64,000 nt of DNA from positions 1,116,001 to 1,180,000 of the forward strand of contig CAWJKU010000004.1 of NCBI GenBank assembly GCA_963843535.1, written 5' to 3'. The position numbers and the translations under genes are program-made. Origin of the DNA: CAVUNY01 sp963843535 (GTDB taxonomy: Bacteria > Chloroflexota > Anaerolineae > Anaerolineales > Anaerolineaceae). Below, one piece after another: positions 51,928-60,803 of the stretch. The first letter of the stretch is position 1. Each line of letters begins with the position of its first letter. Under the pieces are notes generated by a model. That model had not been told where the DNA came from. It saw only the letters and a list, made by a program, of their open reading frames with translations, and searched no databases.

Positions 51928-52950
51928 CTACACTGCCGGACCGGCAGCAACCAGGTGAGATAATTTCTCTTGAACGGCATGCCGCATTTCAGCCAGCAGG
52001 TCTACGCTCGCCGCATGGCGGGCAACGGCAATTGCGCTGGTAATTGCCCTGGCATTGGACCGCCCGTGACCGACGAAGACCAGGCCGTTGATCCCCAGCA
52101 GGGGAGCGGCGCCTACTTCGGAAGGATCGATCAGCTTCTTTACCCGGCTGAACGAAGAGCGGATTAAAAGCGCCCCAATTTTTCGCACAAATGATGAGGT
52201 GAGTTCTTCCTTGAGCACGTCGGTGATCAGCTTCGCAACCGCTTCGCTGGATTTGAGCATGATATTTCCGGTAAAGCCATCGCAAATCACCACATCCGCA
52301 CTGCCGGCGAACAGCTCCTTGGGTTCGGTATTGCCGATAAAATTGATCCCGCTTTTTTCTAACAATGGATAAGCGCTTTTCACCAGCATATTGCCTTTTC
52401 CAGCTTCTTCCCCATTGGCTAATAAACCAACTCTCGGGTTGGCTACGCCCAGAACTTTTTCGGCGTATATGCTGCCCATAACGGCAAACTGGGGGAAGAA
52501 TTCCGGACGGCAGTCGGCATTGGCGCCAATATCGCAGACCACACATCGTCCGCTGCGCGTGGGAAAAATGGCAGTCAGAGCAGGCCGCTGGACATCTTTC
52601 AGCAGTTTTAAGGTGCGCAGGGCGACAAACATTGCCGCCCCGGTGGAGCCGGCGGTGACGAATGCGCTGCCCTGACCGCTTTTCAACAATTCCATCCCAA
52701 TTGCCATGGAGTTGTTGGGTTTTTTGATCGCCGATTCGACCACATGGTCTCTCATTTCGAGCATATCGGGAGCATGGTGAATGCGTACCGGGAGATTGTC
52801 CGGATTGAGCGCTTTCAGCTTAGGCGCTATTAAATCCTGGTTTCCCACCAGGATGATTTCTTCGCCAAATTCACGGACAGCGTCGACCGCCCCCTGGATC
52901 TCAGGATCTGGAAATTTGTCGCTGCCCATCGCGTCTAAAATAATGGTCAT
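51928..52950 (-). CDS. plsX: phosphate acyltransferase PlsX
   Basis: 340 residues. Makes acyl-phosphate from acyl-ACP for phosphatidate synthesis. Seen: IILDAMGSDKFPDPEIQG opening, SAFVTAGSTGAAMFVAL (AGSTGA), CDIGANADCRPE, and GRVCDGFTGN-type segment (VICDGFTGNIMLKSSE). Length is normal. GGAGG precedes the ATG. In many genomes plsX sits with fabH or rpmF; here it is followed by a NERD-like gene. The PlsC-domain protein at 28.6 kb may act on its product or downstream. Confidence 0.95.
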   Translation of the reverse strand: MTIILDAMGSDKFPDPEIQGAVDAVREFGEEIILVGNQDLIAPKLKALNPDNLPVRIHHAPDMLEMRDHVVESAIKKPNNSMAIGMELLKSGQGSAFVTAGSTGAAMFVALRTLKLLKDVQRPALTAIFPTRSGRCVVCDIGANADCRPEFFPQFAVMGSIYAEKVLGVANPRVGLLANGEEAGKGNMLVKSAYPLLEKSGINFIGNTEPKELFAGSADVVICDGFTGNIMLKSSEAVAKLITDVLKEELTSSFVRKIGALLIRSSFSRVKKLIDPSEVGAAPLLGINGLVFVGHGRSNARAITSAIAVARHAASVDLLAEMRHAVQEKLSHLVAAGPAV

Positions 52951-52975
52951 CTGGCCTCCTTACATTCGTCGTGAC

Positions 52976-53003
52976 TTGACAAGGGTTTCAACCCGGTTAT
53001 AAT
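52976..53003 (+). promoter_or_regulatory. consensus promoter of tRNA-Leu
   Basis: Perfect TTGACA (52976-52981) and perfect TATAAT (52998-53003) with a 16-nt spacer, 13 bp ahead of the tRNA. It is the best sigma70 match in the window. Confidence 0.85.
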
Positions 53004-53015
53004 TGCCATGCAATC

Positions 53016-53097
53016 GCGCTGGTGCTGGAATTGGCAGACAGGCATGGTTGAGGGCCATGTGCCGCAAGGCGTGGGGGTTCAAGTCCCCCCCAGCGCA
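53016..53097 (+). tRNA. tRNA-Leu (anticodon GAG)
   Basis: 82 nt. Acceptor GCGCTGG pairs with CCAGCGC, D-stem CTG/CAG, anticodon stem CATGG/CCATG with loop TTGAGGG giving anticodon GAG, a class II variable arm (GCC-GCAA-GGC), T-arm GGGGG-TTCAAGT-CCCCC, discriminator A. CCA is not encoded. Variable arm plus A73 identify leucine. Confidence 0.95.
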
Positions 53098-53104
53098 CTG
53101 CAAT

Positions 53105-53128
53105 AAGCCGCTATCGCGGCTTTTTTTT
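53105..53128 (+). terminator. Rho-independent terminator of tRNA-Leu
   Basis: 7-bp stem AAGCCGC/GCGGCTT (53105-53111 with 53116-53122), loop TATC, T run to 53128. Confidence 0.85.
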
Positions 53129-53130
53129 AT

Positions 53131-54117
53131 TCATAACTCACGATTCAAGAAAAAAGTTGCCAGCTCCTGGAGTGAATCACGTTCCAGGCTTGGTGGAAAC
53201 GTCAGCAAAGCGGCAAGCCCGCGGTCCACTAACTCGCAAGCTTCCTGGATAGCCAGGCCGATTGCGGAGCTGGTGCGAATGGCTTCCACCAATTGGGTAA
53301 TTTGCTGATCTGACTTGCTGCAGTCTCCATTGCTCAATTCTTGGGCCAGCCGATCTTCAGGGTGGTTTTCGAGATAGTAAATGGTTGGCAGTGTGATCAG
53401 GCCCTGGCGCAGGTCGCTGCCCACAGGCTTTCCAAGGGTTTGCTGCTCTCCGGTAAAATCCAGCACATCGTCGACAATCTGAAACGCCATCCCAATGTTG
53501 TAGCCAAACTGGCGCATGGCCTCGATGGTTTTGTCATCGCTCTCGCAAAGTAAAGCTGCAGATTTGGCGGAAGTCTCAAACAAAGAAGCTGTTTTGGCGT
53601 AAATCCGCTGGTAATATTCCTCGCGGTCGACGTTGCAGTGGCCCATAAACAGCTGGGTGATTTCTCCATTGACAATTACTTTCAACGTCTGGGAGAAAAG
53701 ACCCATCACAGGGATAGAATTGGTGTCAGAGGCCAGCTTGGCGGCACATGCAAACAGAAAATCCCCGGTCAGGACGGTGGCGCCGGGAGACCATTGCGAA
53801 TTGAGGGTTGGCATCCCTCTCCGTAAGAGTGAGCCGTCGATTAAATCATCGTGGACCAGGGTCGCCGTATGGAGCAATTCAATAGCGGCAGCCAGGGTCA
53901 CCATTCGATCTGATGAAACACCCAGCATACGCCCGGATAGCAGTGTCAAAGCCGGGCGAACCCGTTTTCCACCGGCAGAAAGCAATAAATCCAGTGCAGC
54001 GCGCAGGTCGGCGTGACGTCCGTCTGCCTGGGCGCGAATCAATGCCTCAACGGCAAATATATCTTGTTCAACAGGAGCAACAAACGAAATTTTTGTGGCC
54101 AAATATCCTATCTCCAT
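53131..54117 (-). CDS. polyprenyl synthetase (geranylgeranyl/longer-chain diphosphate synthase family)
   Basis: 328 residues. Condenses isopentenyl diphosphate onto an allylic primer. First aspartate-rich motif DDLID (LVHDDLIDGS, residues ~94-98) and second DDVLD (FQIVDDVLDFTG), GGKRVRP opening the active site and KTASLFETSAK mid-region. Chain length not predicted from sequence alone; relatives of this size make all-trans C20-C50 for quinone or carotenoid/lipid carriers. Overlaps tatD by 10 bp; third in the pgm-tatD-polyprenyl run. Confidence 0.93.
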   Translation of the reverse strand: MEIGYLATKISFVAPVEQDIFAVEALIRAQADGRHADLRAALDLLLSAGGKRVRPALTLLSGRMLGVSSDRMVTLAAAIELLHTATLVHDDLIDGSLLRRGMPTLNSQWSPGATVLTGDFLFACAAKLASDTNSIPVMGLFSQTLKVIVNGEITQLFMGHCNVDREEYYQRIYAKTASLFETSAKSAALLCESDDKTIEAMRQFGYNIGMAFQIVDDVLDFTGEQQTLGKPVGSDLRQGLITLPTIYYLENHPEDRLAQELSNGDCSKSDQQITQLVEAIRTSSAIGLAIQEACELVDRGLAALLTFPPSLERDSLQELATFFLNREL

Positions 54118-54905
54118 CCCAACAACTGGTCGGAGTTGGTGAAGGTGACTTCGGCAATCACCTCGAGAGGTTGAGAATGCAGCTCAGAGATCTTCCTGGC
54201 GATCACCGGAATATACGCAGGTTCGTTCCTTTGCCCGCGGTAAGGCTGTGGAGCAAGAAAGGGTGCATCCGTCTCCAATAAAATCCTTTTAATTGGCAGG
54301 GCTGTGACCACCAGCTGCCTGGCTTGCGCATTTCGAAAAGTGACCGGACCGCCGATTCCGATGTAGAATCCCTGAGCTATTGCTTCCAAAGCTGTTGCGA
54401 GGTCGCCCTCGTAGGAGTGTAATACCCCGCAATTTCCAGCCAACCGGTGCTGCTTGCCCAATTGGACCTGCCAATCAGACAGGATAGGCCAGAGGTCATG
54501 GAGCGATTGGCGTGAGTGGATCAACACTGGCTTTCCATATTCAGCGGCAAGGGTCAATTGATCGCGCAGGATTTTTTTCTGCAGGTCATGTGGTGCGTGA
54601 TCGCGGTAAAAATCCAGCCCAATTTCGCCGACAGCCAGAACCTTGGGGTGATCCGCGAGGATCCGCAGTTCGTCGAACGTGGCATCATTCCAGCTGAGGG
54701 CATCATTGGGATGTACGCCAACGGCGGCGTACAATCGGGGATCCATTTCGCTGATTTTAATCACCTGTCGTGAGGATTCTAAATCCACGGCGGGCATTAA
54801 TATTCGCTCGATTCCGGCTTGCCAGGCATTTTCCAGGACCTGTTCCAGATCAGGCTCGAATGAGTTAAAGTTCAAGTGGCAGTGCGTGTCGACAAAATTC
54901 GCCAA
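54108..54905 (-). CDS. tatD: TatD-family metal-dependent DNase
   Basis: 265 residues, TIM-barrel amidohydrolase fold. Metal ligands: VDTHCHLNF (residues 4-12), the Glu in AVGEIGLDFYRDHA, HSRQS, the His in LHSYEG, and the Asp in LLETDAPFLAPQPYRG. 3'-5' exonuclease or other hydrolase in nucleic acid quality control. Abuts the phosphohexomutase gene (1 bp) and overlaps the polyprenyl synthase gene by 10 bp, so translation is coupled. Confidence 0.94.
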   Translation of the reverse strand: MANFVDTHCHLNFNSFEPDLEQVLENAWQAGIERILMPAVDLESSRQVIKISEMDPRLYAAVGVHPNDALSWNDATFDELRILADHPKVLAVGEIGLDFYRDHAPHDLQKKILRDQLTLAAEYGKPVLIHSRQSLHDLWPILSDWQVQLGKQHRLAGNCGVLHSYEGDLATALEAIAQGFYIGIGGPVTFRNAQARQLVVTALPIKRILLETDAPFLAPQPYRGQRNEPAYIPVIARKISELHSQPLEVIAEVTFTNSDQLLGWR

Positions 54906-54906
54906 A

Positions 54907-56328
54907 CTAAGATAATCCCGCGACTTTCAAACCATCCTGGAGAATGGCTGGAACCCGCTCACGGTGGGTCGTTTCACAATATACCCGCATGATGGGTTCA
55001 GTGCCAGAAAAACGAATCAGCAGCCAACCGCCATCTTCAAGATTAAATTTGTATCCATCCGATGAATTCAAGCTGGTGACGCGCAGCCCACCGAAGGTTT
55101 CAGGCCTGGCATTGATGATCATTTGCTCGCGTTTTATGCGGTCACCGCTGAATTTGGTGTCAATCCGGTCATAATAATGCGGACCTACTTTTTCAAACAG
55201 GAGCTCGAGCAAACCTGAAGGCTTGCGTTGAAGTTTAACCATCATATCCAGTATATACAAACCGGCGAGAATGCCGTCGCGTTCTGGCACATTCCCCCGA
55301 AATGCGTACCCGCCCGATTCTTCGCCGCCGATCAGGGCATCTGTCTCCAGCATTTTTGGCGCGACGTACTTGAATCCCACGCCGGTCTCATAAACGGGGA
55401 CATGGTAAATTTTTCCTAATTTCTCCAGCATACTGGTAGTGGAGAGTGTTTTAACAATCGGCCCGCGTAATTTCCGCACTTCCAGCAAATAATAAGCCAG
55501 CAAGGCATACACCTGCAGCTGGTTGACGAAATTACCATTTTCATCGCCCACACCTACCCGATCCGCATCGCCATCGGTGATTAACAGAACATCCGCCGCT
55601 TGCTCGACCGTTGTCCGCAAGCCGACGTTGATGTTGGGTGGGATCGGTTCCGGGCGGCTCATTTCCGGAAAGATCGGGTTGCGCGTATTATGGATTTCAA
55701 TGATTTGCGTTTTTCCGCCTGAAAGCAGCCGGGTGAACCAGCCAGCCCCATTTCCCCACATTGTGTCGACCACCACCTTCAAGCCCGCATCTTTTAAAGG
55801 CTGAAGGTCGATAAGATCCTTGAGATGCTCGATGTAATCCGGCGCGGCATCAAAAAATACCAGGCTGCCTTGCTTTTCGGCTTCGGCAGCCGGCATGGTT
55901 TTAATCCCGGCGTCCGAATCTGGGATCAAGCTTTCGATTTCCGCCAGTCCCTCAGGGGGGATAGCGCCGCCGTTAGGATCTCGTACTTTATACCCGTTAT
56001 CCGTGGGTGGGTTGTGCGAAGCGGTGATATTTACCGCCCCGACTGCTTTACGATGGACGACAGAATAAGCGATGACGGGGGTTGGCGTCGGTCCGTTGGT
56101 TAGATAGACCTTCAAGCCGTTCGCGGCTAAGACTTCGGCTGCGGCAAGCGCGAAATTTTCGGATAAAAAGCGTTTATCGTGCCCTACCACCACCCATTTT
56201 CCTGAATTGCCGTGCTTGAGGAGATAGCTGGCAAATCCCTGTGTGCACCGTCTGACGTTCTCGAATGTATAGTCATTGGCGATACCCCCGCGCCAACCGT
56301 CGGTGCCAAAATGGATCTTTATTGCCAT
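54907..56328 (-). CDS. phosphoglucomutase/phosphomannomutase family protein
   Basis: 473 residues from ATG 56328, with CGGAGGAA upstream; upstream in-frame codons have no such site. Alpha-D-phosphohexomutase superfamily: phosphoserine motif TASHNPPTDNG, metal-binding DGDADRVGVGD (residues ~240), sugar-binding GGEESGG, and RFSGTEPIMRVY for phosphate binding. Interconverts sugar-1- and sugar-6-phosphates; glucose is likeliest given the GGEESGG loop, consistent with the dTDP-sugar operon nearby needing glucose-1-phosphate (inference). Confidence 0.93.
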   Translation of the reverse strand: MAIKIHFGTDGWRGGIANDYTFENVRRCTQGFASYLLKHGNSGKWVVVGHDKRFLSENFALAAAEVLAANGLKVYLTNGPTPTPVIAYSVVHRKAVGAVNITASHNPPTDNGYKVRDPNGGAIPPEGLAEIESLIPDSDAGIKTMPAAEAEKQGSLVFFDAAPDYIEHLKDLIDLQPLKDAGLKVVVDTMWGNGAGWFTRLLSGGKTQIIEIHNTRNPIFPEMSRPEPIPPNINVGLRTTVEQAADVLLITDGDADRVGVGDENGNFVNQLQVYALLAYYLLEVRKLRGPIVKTLSTTSMLEKLGKIYHVPVYETGVGFKYVAPKMLETDALIGGEESGGYAFRGNVPERDGILAGLYILDMMVKLQRKPSGLLELLFEKVGPHYYDRIDTKFSGDRIKREQMIINARPETFGGLRVTSLNSSDGYKFNLEDGGWLLIRFSGTEPIMRVYCETTHRERVPAILQDGLKVAGLS

Positions 56329-56366
56329 GATTCCTCCGATATGTGAGATAAAGAACAAGTAGTGTT

Positions 56367-56375
56367 ATTATATCA
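56367..56375 (-). promoter_or_regulatory. extended -10 box for the pgm-tatD operon
   Basis: Minus strand TGATATAAT (reverse complement of 56367-56375), 38 bp before the mutase start, no clear -35. Confidence 0.45.
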
Positions 56376-56410
56376 GGGGATTGGGCTCGCGGAAAGTTGA
56401 ATGCACAACA

Positions 56411-56419
56411 TGCTATAAT
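56411..56419 (+). promoter_or_regulatory. extended -10 box for the iscS-mnmA operon
   Basis: TGCTATAAT at 56411-56419, 29 bp before the cysteine desulfurase ATG, no clear -35 box. Confidence 0.5.
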
Positions 56420-56448
56420 TGGACCTCATTGCCCGGAGGGCCTGAAGG

Positions 56449-57624
56449 ATGAACAACCACACACAAATTTATCTGGATTACGCCGCAACGACCCCGGTGG
56501 ATGAACGGGTGCTGCAGGCGATGATCCCCTATTTTAGCGGTACTTTTGGCAACCCGTCTTCGATCCACCAGTATGGTCAGCTGGCAGAAGCTGCGGTAGA
56601 AGATGCGAGATTTCGCGTAGCCAACGACCTTCACGCTGATCCGCACGAAATTATCTTTACCGCCTGCGGGTCCGAAAGTGATAATCTGGCGATGCGCGGC
56701 GCAGCTTTTGCGCAGCATGGTCTTGCGCAAAAAAAGCACCTGCTGATCAGCCCGGTAGAGCACCATGCCGTGTCTCATACCGCAGAACAACTAGCCGGTG
56801 AATTTGGCTTTGAACTGGAATACTTACCGGTGGACGAATACGGAATGGTGCATCCGCATGAAGTAGCGCGGCGCATCCGCTCCGACACCGCCCTGGTCTC
56901 GGTGATCTATGCCAATAATGAAATTGGCACGATCAATCCGGTAGCGGAAATTGGCCGTATCTGCCGTGAAAAGCAGGTCCTATTCCACAGCGACGCGGTT
57001 CAGGCTGCTGCCCATCTGCCAATGGATGTTCAGGCCGATCAGGTAGATTTGCTGGCGATCGGCGCCCATAAGTTCTACGGTCCCAAGGGAGTGGGAGCCC
57101 TTTATATTCGGCGCGGGACACCACTGATGCCGGTCAACACAGGCGGTGGGCAGGAATTTGGGCTGCGGTCTGGCACGCAGAATGTACCTTACATCGTCGG
57201 CATGGCCGAAGCATTCCATCTGGCGCAAAGCAGCTCGCCGGATCAAACCAAACACACCACCCAGATGCGCGATTTTCTTGTGGGTCGAGTGCTGGAAACG
57301 ATCCCGGATGCGCGGTTGACCGGCCATCCCTCGCACCGCCTGCCAAACCATGCCAGCTTTGTGTTTGAAGGGGCGGACGGCAACCAGCTGCTCATGCTGC
57401 TCGACCTGGCAGGTTTTGCCTGTTCTTCCGGGTCGGCTTGCAAGGTCGGCAGTCCAAAACCGTCTGAGGTCTTGCTTGCTATCGGATTATCACCCGACTG
57501 GGCGTTGGGTTCTCTGCGCGTCACCCTGGGGAAAGATAATACCCCGGATCAAATCGAAAAGTTCAATACAATCCTGCCCGGATTGGTAGAAAAAGCCAGG
57601 AAGGGCCGGCGCGGAGAAAAATAA
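56449..57624 (+). CDS. cysteine desulfurase (IscS/NifS family)
   Basis: 391 residues, PLP enzyme that takes sulfur from cysteine onto a catalytic Cys. Seen: IYLDYAATTPVDERV, GNPSSIHQYG, PLP Lys in IGAHKFYGPKGVG, RSGTQNVPYIVG, and active-site Cys in ACSSGSACKVG (short-loop class I type). It overlaps mnmA by one base (TAATG), so it is almost certainly the sulfur donor for tRNA 2-thiolation, though it may also serve Fe-S assembly; no iscU is in the window. Confidence 0.95.
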   Translation: MNNHTQIYLDYAATTPVDERVLQAMIPYFSGTFGNPSSIHQYGQLAEAAVEDARFRVANDLHADPHEIIFTACGSESDNLAMRGAAFAQHGLAQKKHLLISPVEHHAVSHTAEQLAGEFGFELEYLPVDEYGMVHPHEVARRIRSDTALVSVIYANNEIGTINPVAEIGRICREKQVLFHSDAVQAAAHLPMDVQADQVDLLAIGAHKFYGPKGVGALYIRRGTPLMPVNTGGGQEFGLRSGTQNVPYIVGMAEAFHLAQSSSPDQTKHTTQMRDFLVGRVLETIPDARLTGHPSHRLPNHASFVFEGADGNQLLMLLDLAGFACSSGSACKVGSPKPSEVLLAIGLSPDWALGSLRVTLGKDNTPDQIEKFNTILPGLVEKARKGRRGEK

Positions 57625-58697
57625 TGGTAGATCGGCCAACAGTTGTGGTCGCGATGAGCGGCGGCGTAGATAGCTCTGTTGCCGCCGCGTTACTGGTCGA
57701 CCAGGGATATCCGGTCATTGGTATGATGCTCCGCCTGTGGAGCGAGGTGGGCCGCGAGGATGAAAACCGCTGCTGCACCCCGGATGCCATGGCGCAGGCG
57801 CGGCGTGTCGCCGCTTTGATCGGGATCCCTTTCTATGCCCTGGATGTGCGCGAACGGTTTCACGGCAGCGTCGTGAAAACTTTTCTTGAGGGCTATTCCC
57901 AGGGCATCACCCCCAATCCTTGCATCGTTTGCAACCGCATGATCCGCTGGGGCTACCTGCTCGAGCAGGCGCTGAGCGTGGGTGCCACATTTATGGCAAC
58001 AGGCCATTATGCCCGAATCCACCGTGATGAAAACGACCAGGTAACGCTGCTGAAAGCCCTGGATGACACCAAAGACCAATCCTATGTGCTCAGCAGCCTG
58101 ACGCAGTCTCAGCTGCAGCATACCATCTTGCCGCTGGGAGAATATACAAAGACCGAGGTGCGCGAGCTTGCCCGTAAGTTCAACCTTCCCGTCGCAGAAA
58201 GGCCAGACAGCCAGGACCTGTGTTTCCTGGGCCAGGATGGCTACCGTGCCTTTCTGAGACGCCACTCTCCCGAAGCAGGTCGTCCCGGTGAGATTGTCAA
58301 CCGCGCCGGTCAGGTGCTTGGTCAGCACCAGGGATTGGCTTATTACACCATTGGCCAGCGCAAGGGATTGGGAATTGCTTCTCCCCGACCTTTGTATGTT
58401 TTAGAGAAAAATCAGATCCAGAACCAGTTGATTGTTGGAAACGAAGAGGAATTAGGGGGTCGAAAAATGCAGGTCGGCGTGATCAACTGGATTTGTGGAT
58501 CAGCCCCGCAGGATCCATTTTCAGCCGAGATTAAGATCCGTTATAAAGCGGTTCCAGCGCCGGCTGAAATCACGCCGGAAGCCAGCGGTAAAGCGAACGT
58601 GGCGTTCAAGCAGCCTGTGCGGGATATTACCCCGGGCCAGCTTGCGGTAATATACCGGGGAGAGGTAGTCCTGGGCAGTGGGCTTATCGAGAATTAG
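57624..58697 (+). CDS. mnmA: tRNA-uridine 2-sulfurtransferase MnmA
   Basis: 357 residues. ATP-dependent 2-thiolation of wobble U34 in Glu, Gln and Lys tRNAs. PP-loop AMSGGVDSSVAA (residues 9-20), catalytic cysteines in NPCIVCNR and SQDLCFLG, tRNA contact TGHYARI, and GLGIASPRPLYV. Takes persulfide sulfur from the upstream desulfurase, with which it overlaps by 1 bp. Confidence 0.96.
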   Translation: MVDRPTVVVAMSGGVDSSVAAALLVDQGYPVIGMMLRLWSEVGREDENRCCTPDAMAQARRVAALIGIPFYALDVRERFHGSVVKTFLEGYSQGITPNPCIVCNRMIRWGYLLEQALSVGATFMATGHYARIHRDENDQVTLLKALDDTKDQSYVLSSLTQSQLQHTILPLGEYTKTEVRELARKFNLPVAERPDSQDLCFLGQDGYRAFLRRHSPEAGRPGEIVNRAGQVLGQHQGLAYYTIGQRKGLGIASPRPLYVLEKNQIQNQLIVGNEEELGGRKMQVGVINWICGSAPQDPFSAEIKIRYKAVPAPAEITPEASGKANVAFKQPVRDITPGQLAVIYRGEVVLGSGLIEN

Positions 58698-58718
58698 GCG
58701 GACCTGAGGAGGAGAAGT

Positions 58719-58994
58719 ATGACGATTCCTGGTTTAATCTTGGGGACGGTCGTGGGGGCTTTAATTGGCGTACTGCTTCATTTGATTGTGGGGGGCAATC
58801 TTGGACGGTTGATCCTTTACCTGATATTTGGCTTTGCCGGGTTTTGGGTGGGCCACATCGCCGGGGAAATCCTGGGCTGGACCTTTTTTAGCGTCGGTCC
58901 CGTACATATGGGAATGGCTTTGTTAGGCGCCGTCGGAGTTTGCGCCATTGGCTATTGGTTAAGCCTGGTGCAAACGGTAAAGAAAACCCCTTGA
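58719..58994 (+). CDS. small three-helix membrane protein
   Basis: 91 residues. GGAGGAG precedes the ATG. Three membrane helices fill it (about 3-25, 29-52, 62-83) with a short basic tail (VKKTP). Glycine-rich GTVVGALIGVLLH and GFAGFWVGHIAG resemble the transglycosylase-associated / GlsB-YeaQ small membrane family, but the match is not decisive. Likely co-transcribed at the end of the iscS-mnmA operon. Function unknown. Confidence 0.6.
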   Translation: MTIPGLILGTVVGALIGVLLHLIVGGNLGRLILYLIFGFAGFWVGHIAGEILGWTFFSVGPVHMGMALLGAVGVCAIGYWLSLVQTVKKTP

Positions 58995-59036
58995 GTCGTT
59001 GACTGAATTACCCCTGATTTTTCAAATCTAAGTGAG

Positions 59037-59915
59037 CTACCCTTCCATCATTAGCTTTAGCGCTTTCTTCCAATGCGGCAGCGATAGGTGAAAGGTTTGC
59101 TCAAAAAGGTCGCAGTTCAGCGGTGTATACAGCGGTCGCCGGGCCGGAGTCGGGAAATCTGCAGTCTGCGCCGGTAAGACTTCTTCGACCAGCTGTTCGC
59201 CGGGATGCGGATCATGTTTAAGGATTTCTTGCGCCCATTCCAGGCGGCTGGCAAAGCCGGAGCCCGCGAGATGGTACAGGCCGGCCGTTTGTTTGACCCA
59301 CTCGAAAGGATCCTGCCGCCCCTGGACGAGGGCCAGGGTGGATATCTCCGCCAGCATACGGCACCAGGTCGGTCCTCCCACCTGGTCGGAGACTATTTTT
59401 AGCGATTTCCTTTGACGGGCCCATTCCAGCACCTTGCTCACGAAGGAATCCCGGCGCGAGCTGTACACCCAGCTGGTTCGAAAAATCCAGTATGCCTCGC
59501 CAGCCTGTTGAACATGCTGTTCTCCGCTAAATTTTGTTTCGCCGTAAGCATTCAATGGGGCCGGCGCATCCCCTTCAACATAGGCTGCCCCTTTATTTCC
59601 ATCAAAAACATAATCGGTCGAATAATGGATAAAGGCAGCCCGCAGCCGGCTGGCTTCATCTGCTAAAACTGCCGGCGCGACCGCGTTGATTGCCTGGCAA
59701 AGCTCGCGTTCTGTCTCGGCGCGGTCCACAGCCGTATATGCGGCGGCATTAATGATCACCTGGGGTTGTAAGCCGCGAACCAGCTCGCGCAGAGTTTCCG
59801 GCTTTGAGAAATCCACATCAGGCCAATCCAGGGCGGTTATCTCACCCAATGGAAGTAAGGTTCTTTGAAATTCCCAACCGAGCTGCCCGTTTTTTCCTAA
59901 CAGCAATATTCGCAT
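59037..59915 (-). CDS. rfbD: dTDP-4-dehydrorhamnose reductase
   Basis: 292 residues from ATG 59915 (GTG 59921 is the alternative). Last step of dTDP-L-rhamnose synthesis, NADPH-dependent. SDR fold: GKNGQLGWEFQ, DRAETERELCQ, STDYVFDG with the Tyr-x3-Lys-type YGETK site, VGGPTW. Last gene of rfbCBAD, 9 bp behind rfbA. Rhamnose presumably goes to cell-surface glycan. Confidence 0.93.
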   Translation of the reverse strand: MRILLLGKNGQLGWEFQRTLLPLGEITALDWPDVDFSKPETLRELVRGLQPQVIINAAAYTAVDRAETERELCQAINAVAPAVLADEASRLRAAFIHYSTDYVFDGNKGAAYVEGDAPAPLNAYGETKFSGEQHVQQAGEAYWIFRTSWVYSSRRDSFVSKVLEWARQRKSLKIVSDQVGGPTWCRMLAEISTLALVQGRQDPFEWVKQTAGLYHLAGSGFASRLEWAQEILKHDPHPGEQLVEEVLPAQTADFPTPARRPLYTPLNCDLFEQTFHLSLPHWKKALKLMMEG

Positions 59916-59924
59916 AGCCACGCT

Positions 59925-60803
59925 CTATTCCTGCTCATCTTCATCCAGCAATCGCAGCAGGTACTGACCGTACTGGTTGCTGCTCATCGTTTCCGCTTGC
60001 GTCCGCAGCTGAGCTGCATTGATAAATCCCTGGCGGAAGGCGATTTCCTCCGGGCAGGCCACCATCAAGCCCTGGCGTTCTTCAATTGCCTGCACAAAGC
60101 TGGAAGCTTGAAGCAGTGATTCGTGCGTCCCTGCATCCAGCCATGCGGTTCCGCGACCTAAGACCTCTACCTGCAATTCGTTTCGTTCCAGGTAAATGCG
60201 GTTGATATCCGTGATTTCTAATTCACCGCGAGGGGAGGGTTTTAGATTTTTAGCAAACCCAACCACCTGGCGATCGTAGAAATAAATCCCAGGGACGGCG
60301 TAATTGGAGCGCGGCTGTTTTGGTTTTTCTTCGATGCTGATGGCCCGGCGGTTTTTGTCAAACTCCACCACGCCGTACCTTTCCGGATCGCGCACCGGAT
60401 AAGCGAAAATCAATGCGCCTTGCTGCAAAGTAGCCGCCTTTGATAAATTGTCAATCAAGCCAGTCCCATGGAAAACATTATCTCCCAGGATCAAACATAC
60501 TGGCTCATCTTTGATAAAGTCCTGGCCCAAAAGAAATGCATCCGCTAACCCTCGGGGTTGGGTTTGGATGGCATATTCAAACCGGATCCCCCATTGGCTT
60601 CCGGTTCCAAGCAGGCGCTTAAAAGCGGGCTTGTCTTCAGGTGTGGTAATGATCAGGATCTCTTTTATCCCGCCCATCATTAACATCGTCAGCGGGTAGT
60701 AAATCATTGGTTTATCGTATACGGGCAGCAGCTGCTTGCAGCTTGCCAATGTGATCGGATATAGCCGCGTTCCCTTTCCGCCTGCTAAAATAATGCCTTT
60801 CAT
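59925..60803 (-). CDS. rfbA: glucose-1-phosphate thymidylyltransferase
   Basis: 292 residues. Makes dTDP-glucose from dTTP and glucose-1-phosphate. Nucleotidyltransferase motif GGKGTRLYPIT (residues 8-18), KPMIYYPL, catalytic-site EKPKQPRSNYAV, GTAWLDAGTHESLL. Overlaps rfbB by 4 bp. Its substrate could come from the phosphohexomutase at 55 kb. Confidence 0.96.
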   Translation of the reverse strand: MKGIILAGGKGTRLYPITLASCKQLLPVYDKPMIYYPLTMLMMGGIKEILIITTPEDKPAFKRLLGTGSQWGIRFEYAIQTQPRGLADAFLLGQDFIKDEPVCLILGDNVFHGTGLIDNLSKAATLQQGALIFAYPVRDPERYGVVEFDKNRRAISIEEKPKQPRSNYAVPGIYFYDRQVVGFAKNLKPSPRGELEITDINRIYLERNELQVEVLGRGTAWLDAGTHESLLQASSFVQAIEERQGLMVACPEEIAFRQGFINAAQLRTQAETMSSNQYGQYLLRLLDEDEQE